A stretch of 5,984 nt of DNA, taken from contig JAUHVN010000182.1 of NCBI GenBank assembly GCA_030425055.1, positions 1 to 5,984 on the forward strand. Reading direction: 5' to 3'. Origin of the DNA: Actinomycetes bacterium (lineage in GTDB: Bacteria > Actinomycetota > Actinomycetes > Actinomycetales > Microbacteriaceae). Below the pieces are notes generated by a model. The model searched no databases. It was not told the origin of the DNA and saw nothing but the letters and a program-made list of their open reading frames with translations. Positions 5,020-5,984 of this stretch are shown piece by piece (the first letter of the stretch is position 1; each line of letters starts with the position of its first letter). The position numbers and the translations under genes were made by a program.

Positions 5020-5101
5020 GCGGGAGTGGTGAAACTGGCAGACACGCAGGATTTAGGTTCCTGTGCCTTCGGGCGTGTGGGTTCAAGTCCCACCTTCCGC
5101 A
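5020..5101 (+). tRNA. tRNA-Leu (anticodon UAG)
   Basis: The cloverleaf can be built by hand. Acceptor stem GCGGGAG (5020-5026) pairs with CTTCCGC (5094-5100) with one G-U pair, and the discriminator is A5101. The D stem is GTG/CAC (5029-5031/5043-5045) with GG in its loop. Anticodon stem CAGGA/TCCTG (5047-5051/5059-5063) encloses loop TTTAGGT with anticodon TAG at 5054-5056. A long class II variable arm follows, with stem GCC/GGC around TTCG (5065-5074). The T stem GTGGG/CCCAC (5077-5081/5089-5093) encloses TTCAAGT. The long variable arm and A73 are leucine-type features. The 3' CCA is not encoded (ACG follows), so it must be added after processing. It reads CUA and probably other CUN codons. 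Confidence 0.96.
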
Positions 5102-5144
5102 CGCGCCAGCTGTGACGCTCCCTCCGCCGACCGACGGGACCTCC

Positions 5145-5933
5145 GTGCACCCCACCGCCCTCATCCCCTGGCTCGACCCGGCCGCCATCATCGACTGGGC
5201 CGGCCCCTGGGCGCTGGTCGTGGTGTGCTTCATCGTCTTCGCCGAGACGGGTCTGCTGGTCGGATTCCTCCTTCCCGGCGACACGCTGCTCATCATCTCC
5301 GGTCTGCTGTCGCACCCGCAGGACTACGCCCCGCACGGGGTGTTCGGCATCAGCGTGTGGTGGGTGGCGCTGCTCATCGGACTGTCGGCGTTCATCGGCG
5401 GCGAAGTCGGCTTCTACATCGGGCACAAGGGCGGCCCCGCCGTGTTCGAACGCAAGGAGTCCGGCCTGTTCAGCGTCAAGAACGTCGAGCGCACGAACGC
5501 GTTCTTCGAGCGCTTCGGCGGGCTGACGATCATCCTCGCCCGATTCGTGCCGATCGTGCGCACGTTCGCGCCGGTCGCCGCGGGCGTCGGCCACATGCAC
5601 AAGGGCAAGTACACGCTCTACAACTTCATCGGCGCCGTCATCTGGGGCTTCGGGCTCACGATGTTCGGCTACGCCCTCGGCTTCATCCCGCCGGTCGCGT
5701 GGTTCGTCGAGCAGTACATCGACCTCATCCTGCTCGTCGCCGTCGGCGGCACGGCGGCCGTGACGCTGTGGCACTACCTGCGCGAGCGCCACAAGGCCCG
5801 CAAGGCCGAGGCCGCGGGCGAAGACGTCGTCACCGACGCCGACGAGGCCTCGCACCTCGTGCTCGACGAGGACGTCTTCGAGCGCGGCCCCGAGCACGGC
5901 CATCACGGCGACGGGTCGCACGACTCCCGCTGA
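5145..5933 (+). CDS. DedA-family membrane protein
   Basis: No ATG is available, so the start is a GTG. I prefer 5145 (262 aa; GGA at 5137-5139, 5 nt upstream) over 5112 (273 aa), which is only 10 nt from the tRNA end and has no ribosome-binding site. Numbering from 5145: a hydrophobic segment runs over about 22-35 into F-A-E-T-G-L-L-V-G-F-L-L-P-G-D-T-L-L (32-49), the acidic re-entrant-loop motif of DedA proteins (SNARE-associated/VTT domain, PF09335). G-G-E-V-G-F-Y-I-G (85-93) follows, then R-F-V-P-I-V-R-T-F-A-P-V-A-A-G (133-147) with the conserved arginines, N-F-I-G-A-V-I-W-G (160-168) and a final helix (about 190-209). Known relatives include undecaprenyl-phosphate flippases (UptA type) and general envelope-homeostasis proteins; which function applies here is not determined. 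The cytoplasmic-looking tail of about 45 residues is charged, acidic and His-rich at its end. Confidence 0.92.
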   Translation: MHPTALIPWLDPAAIIDWAGPWALVVVCFIVFAETGLLVGFLLPGDTLLIISGLLSHPQDYAPHGVFGISVWWVALLIGLSAFIGGEVGFYIGHKGGPAVFERKESGLFSVKNVERTNAFFERFGGLTIILARFVPIVRTFAPVAAGVGHMHKGKYTLYNFIGAVIWGFGLTMFGYALGFIPPVAWFVEQYIDLILLVAVGGTAAVTLWHYLRERHKARKAEAAGEDVVTDADEASHLVLDEDVFERGPEHGHHGDGSHDSR

Positions 5934-5948
5934 CGAACGGGCGGCGCC

Positions 5949-5984
5949 TCAGCGGTGCTGATCGATCAGGATGCTGTGGCCGTC
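5949..5984 (-). CDS. Possible C-terminal end of a minus-strand gene (cut by window edge)
   Basis: On the minus strand the frame entering at the window end reads D-G-H-S-I-L-I-D-Q-H-R and stops at TGA (5951-5949). The stop lies inside a 5-bp inverted repeat, TCAGC/GCTGA (5949-5953/5957-5961), which could act in termination between convergent genes. Eleven residues are too few to name a family. It may equally be non-coding sequence. Confidence 0.25.
   Translation of the reverse strand, partial: DGHSILIDQHR

Noticed and set aside
5020..5101. tRNA-Leu as an integration (att) site for a mobile element
   Set aside because: No integrase, no repeated tRNA 3' end and no composition break are visible. 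dedA follows directly.
4917..5921. Minus-strand open frame of 334 codons across dedA and the tRNA
   Set aside because: It is antisense to a clear DedA protein and runs through a tRNA gene. The predicted protein is Asp/Glu/Arg-rich with no domain.
1..5984. CRISPR arrays, insertion sequences, phage genes, toxin-antitoxin pairs or riboswitches
   Set aside because: I found no regular direct repeats with spacers, no transposase or integrase, no terminal inverted repeats and no recognisable riboswitch core on either strand.

Overview
The window is high-GC DNA (roughly 70% by eye) with strongly GC-biased third positions, GTG starts and many overlapping start/stop codons. The gene content and protein style (short TadE/TadG-like proteins, a CpaF/TadA ATPase with a GATHAGKTT Walker A, DedA followed by an acidic tail, no CCA encoded in the tRNA) fit an actinobacterium, most likely Microbacteriaceae and perhaps Microbacterium or a close relative. 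The taxon is inferred from general resemblance, not from a search.

Layout. Bases 1-215 (+) carry the C-terminal end of a thioredoxin-fold protein. It converges on a seven-gene minus-strand operon (4616 down to 223) that encodes a compact Tad (tight adherence, Flp-type type IV pilus) machine: CpaF/TadA ATPase, TadB and TadC inner-membrane platform proteins, a 67-aa Flp-like small membrane protein in the pilin position, two TadE-like pseudopilins and one short TadG-like protein. Genes overlap by 4 nt (ATGA or GTGA) at three junctions and by 35 nt at a fourth, and the two remaining gaps are 12 nt and 4 nt, so this reads as one translationally coupled transcript. No CpaE/TadZ/Ssd-like ATPase and no prepilin peptidase (TadV/CpaA) lie in the window. 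An outer-membrane secretin is also absent, as expected for a monoderm.

A 115-bp divergent region (4617-4731) separates the Tad operon from a plus-strand 70-aa membrane protein of the PLDc_N type. It contains a perfect consensus DnaA box (TTATCCACA, 4656-4664). Next on the plus strand come a tRNA-Leu(UAG) gene (5020-5101) and a DedA-family membrane protein. The last 50 bases may hold the C-terminus of a minus-strand gene.

How it works together. By family knowledge, CpaF hydrolyses ATP to drive TadB/TadC, which assemble processed Flp/TadE-type subunits into a thin pilus or pseudopilus. The most interesting points are: the pilin-position protein lacks the usual Glu+5 while both TadE-like proteins keep it; a DnaA box sits at the operon's promoter region; a hairpin lies right before the tadC start codon; and the heptamer GGATGCC/GGCATCC is enriched across the operon in several reading frames. 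No wholly new system is evident. The cassette is a recognisable actinobacterial Tad locus with some non-canonical details.
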